Shown here: positions 6,221 through 6,642 of the stretch, piece by piece
How positions within the stretch are numbered: the first letter of the stretch is position 1
How the letters are laid out: every line of letters starts with the position of its first letter
NCBI GenBank assembly: GCA_905479855.1
Contig: CAJQOF010000035.1
Location: 1-6,642 of the forward strand
Direction of reading: 5' to 3'
Source: an uncultured Cytophagales bacterium
Lineage (GTDB): Bacteria; Bacteroidota; Bacteroidia; Cytophagales; Amoebophilaceae
DNA length: 6,642 nt
Notes under the pieces: generated by a model
The model's database searches: none
What the model saw: only the letters and a program-made list of their open reading frames with translations
Told to the model about the DNA's origin: nothing
Made by a program: the position numbers and the translations under genes

Positions 6221-6337
6221 TTACGCTTGCGCACTGAGTCTGGGCGAAATTAATAATATTGCGGTCATAAATAGCGCGTAGCTATTAGGCCTCTTCCTTA
6301 TCTCCCCAGATTTGACGAGCCTGAGCCCTTTTCCCAC
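6221..6337 (-). pseudogene. Signal-peptide-only reading frame after the ABC gene, probable remnant of an exported-protein gene
   Basis: A GTG at 6337 lies eight bases after a strong AAAGGAGG ribosome binding site and begins a 38-codon frame. It reads MGKGLRLVKSGEIRKRPN, then the hydrophobic core YALFMTAILLIS, then PRLSAQA, then TAA. This is the layout of a Sec signal peptide: basic n-region, hydrophobic h-region and an A-Q-A cleavage site, with the stop placed exactly where the mature protein should begin. If the TAA is ignored, only six more codons (QRLVSN) follow before a second stop. The ABC stop codon lies 17 bases upstream, so this was probably the next gene of that operon. In such operons an outer-membrane or periplasmic partner is common, but the identity of the lost protein is unknown. 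It could instead be a genuine tiny secreted peptide or a chance frame. Confidence 0.42.
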
Positions 6338-6345
6338 GCGTTGTG

Positions 6346-6353
6346 CCTCCTTT
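6346..6353 (-). promoter_or_regulatory. Strong Shine-Dalgarno sequence (AAAGGAGG) downstream of the ABC gene
   Basis: The minus strand reads AAAGGAGG directly after the TAA of the ABC ATPase gene and eight bases before the GTG at 6337. It is the only strong Shine-Dalgarno that I noticed in the window. That argues that a real gene started here and supports the signal-peptide stub. Confidence 0.55.
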
Positions 6354-6642
6354 TTACGATGTAATGTTGCCGTCTTGCATCATGATAGTTCTGCCACACT
6401 GGTGGGTTACCTCAGCATTGTGGGTGACCACCACAATGGTCTTTCCTGCACGATGGAGTTGTTTTAGCAGGGTAAGAATTTCTTGCGAAGTTTTGCTGTC
6501 CAAAGCCCCAGTGGGTTCATCAGCCAAAATTAAGGGCGGATTGGTGATGAGTGCCCTGGCAATGGCCACGCGCTGCTGCTGCCCGCCAGAAAGTTCATTG
6601 GGCAAGTGGCCGTGGTGATCCTTGAGGCCCACATGGTCCAGC
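6354..6642 (-). CDS. ABC transporter ATP-binding protein, MacB/LolD type, C-terminal part (5' end beyond window)
   Basis: About 95 C-terminal residues are present; the frame is open at the right edge, so the Walker A region is missing. Visible motifs are the signature LSGGQQQR, followed by VAIARALITNPP, the Walker B and D-loop ILADEPTGALDSKTS, and the switch-histidine region KTIVVVTHN. The protein then ends shortly after MMQDGNITS, as in stand-alone ATPases of the MacB/LolD/FtsE group, which power efflux or lipoprotein release across the inner membrane with an FtsX-like permease. GALDSKTS and the short tail fit MacB-like best. Its first in-window start-like codon is a GTG at 6632, but the sequence upstream (LDH) continues the family alignment, so that is not the real start. 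It sits 17 bases upstream of a signal-peptide-like stub. Confidence 0.93.
   Translation of the reverse strand, partial: LDHVGLKDHHGHLPNELSGGQQQRVAIARALITNPPLILADEPTGALDSKTSQEILTLLKQLHRAGKTIVVVTHNAEVTHQCGRTIMMQDGNITS

Overview
The window looks like a piece of a Bacteroidota chromosome, most likely from an intracellular or host-associated lineage of the Amoebophilus/Cardinium type. The evidence is the LLLQ-S-C style lipobox, the small 'SLIRFWEKEF' MerR protein, the PdhA and CvpA sequences, an Rpn/PD-(D/E)XK protein, and above all a secreted eukaryotic-type U-box protein. Base composition looks close to balanced by eye, which is more G+C-rich than I would expect for the described AT-rich members of that group. 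The taxonomic call is therefore an inference.

Layout. Positions 1-2905 (minus strand) hold one unbroken reading frame of 968 codons that runs off the left edge. It encodes a lipoprotein with a U-box (residues about 305-367), a long TPR-like helical region, a 21-bp tandem repeat coding for heptapeptides, a charged helix, and the start of a WPGKK-type C-terminal module. A palindromic interspersed repeat is embedded in frame in its N-terminal part (2613-2760). A 318-bp divergent intergenic gap (2906-3223) separates it from a small plus-strand MerR-type regulator (3224-3577). The 3' end of that gene overlaps a convergent CvpA-family membrane protein gene (3559-4059, minus). Upstream of the CvpA gene on the same strand lies the pyruvate dehydrogenase E1 alpha gene pdhA (4111-5160), probably co-transcribed with it. 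A 137-bp gap containing an 82-bp inverted-repeat-bounded segment separates pdhA from an Rpn-family nuclease/transposase-like gene (5298-6188). At the right edge is the C-terminal part of a MacB/LolD-type ABC ATPase (6354-6642). It is followed at once by a strong ribosome binding site and a 38-codon reading frame (6221-6337) that looks like a bare signal peptide, possibly the stub of a lost exported-protein gene.

How the parts fit. pdhA is central metabolism and the CvpA-like and MerR genes are ordinary housekeeping or regulatory genes. The accessory interest is at the two ends. On the left is a probable surface or secreted effector that could act on host ubiquitination. On the right is an export-type ABC operon that appears truncated next to an Rpn gene. 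The palindromic, tandem and inverted repeats suggest a genome shaped by repeat insertion and replication slippage.
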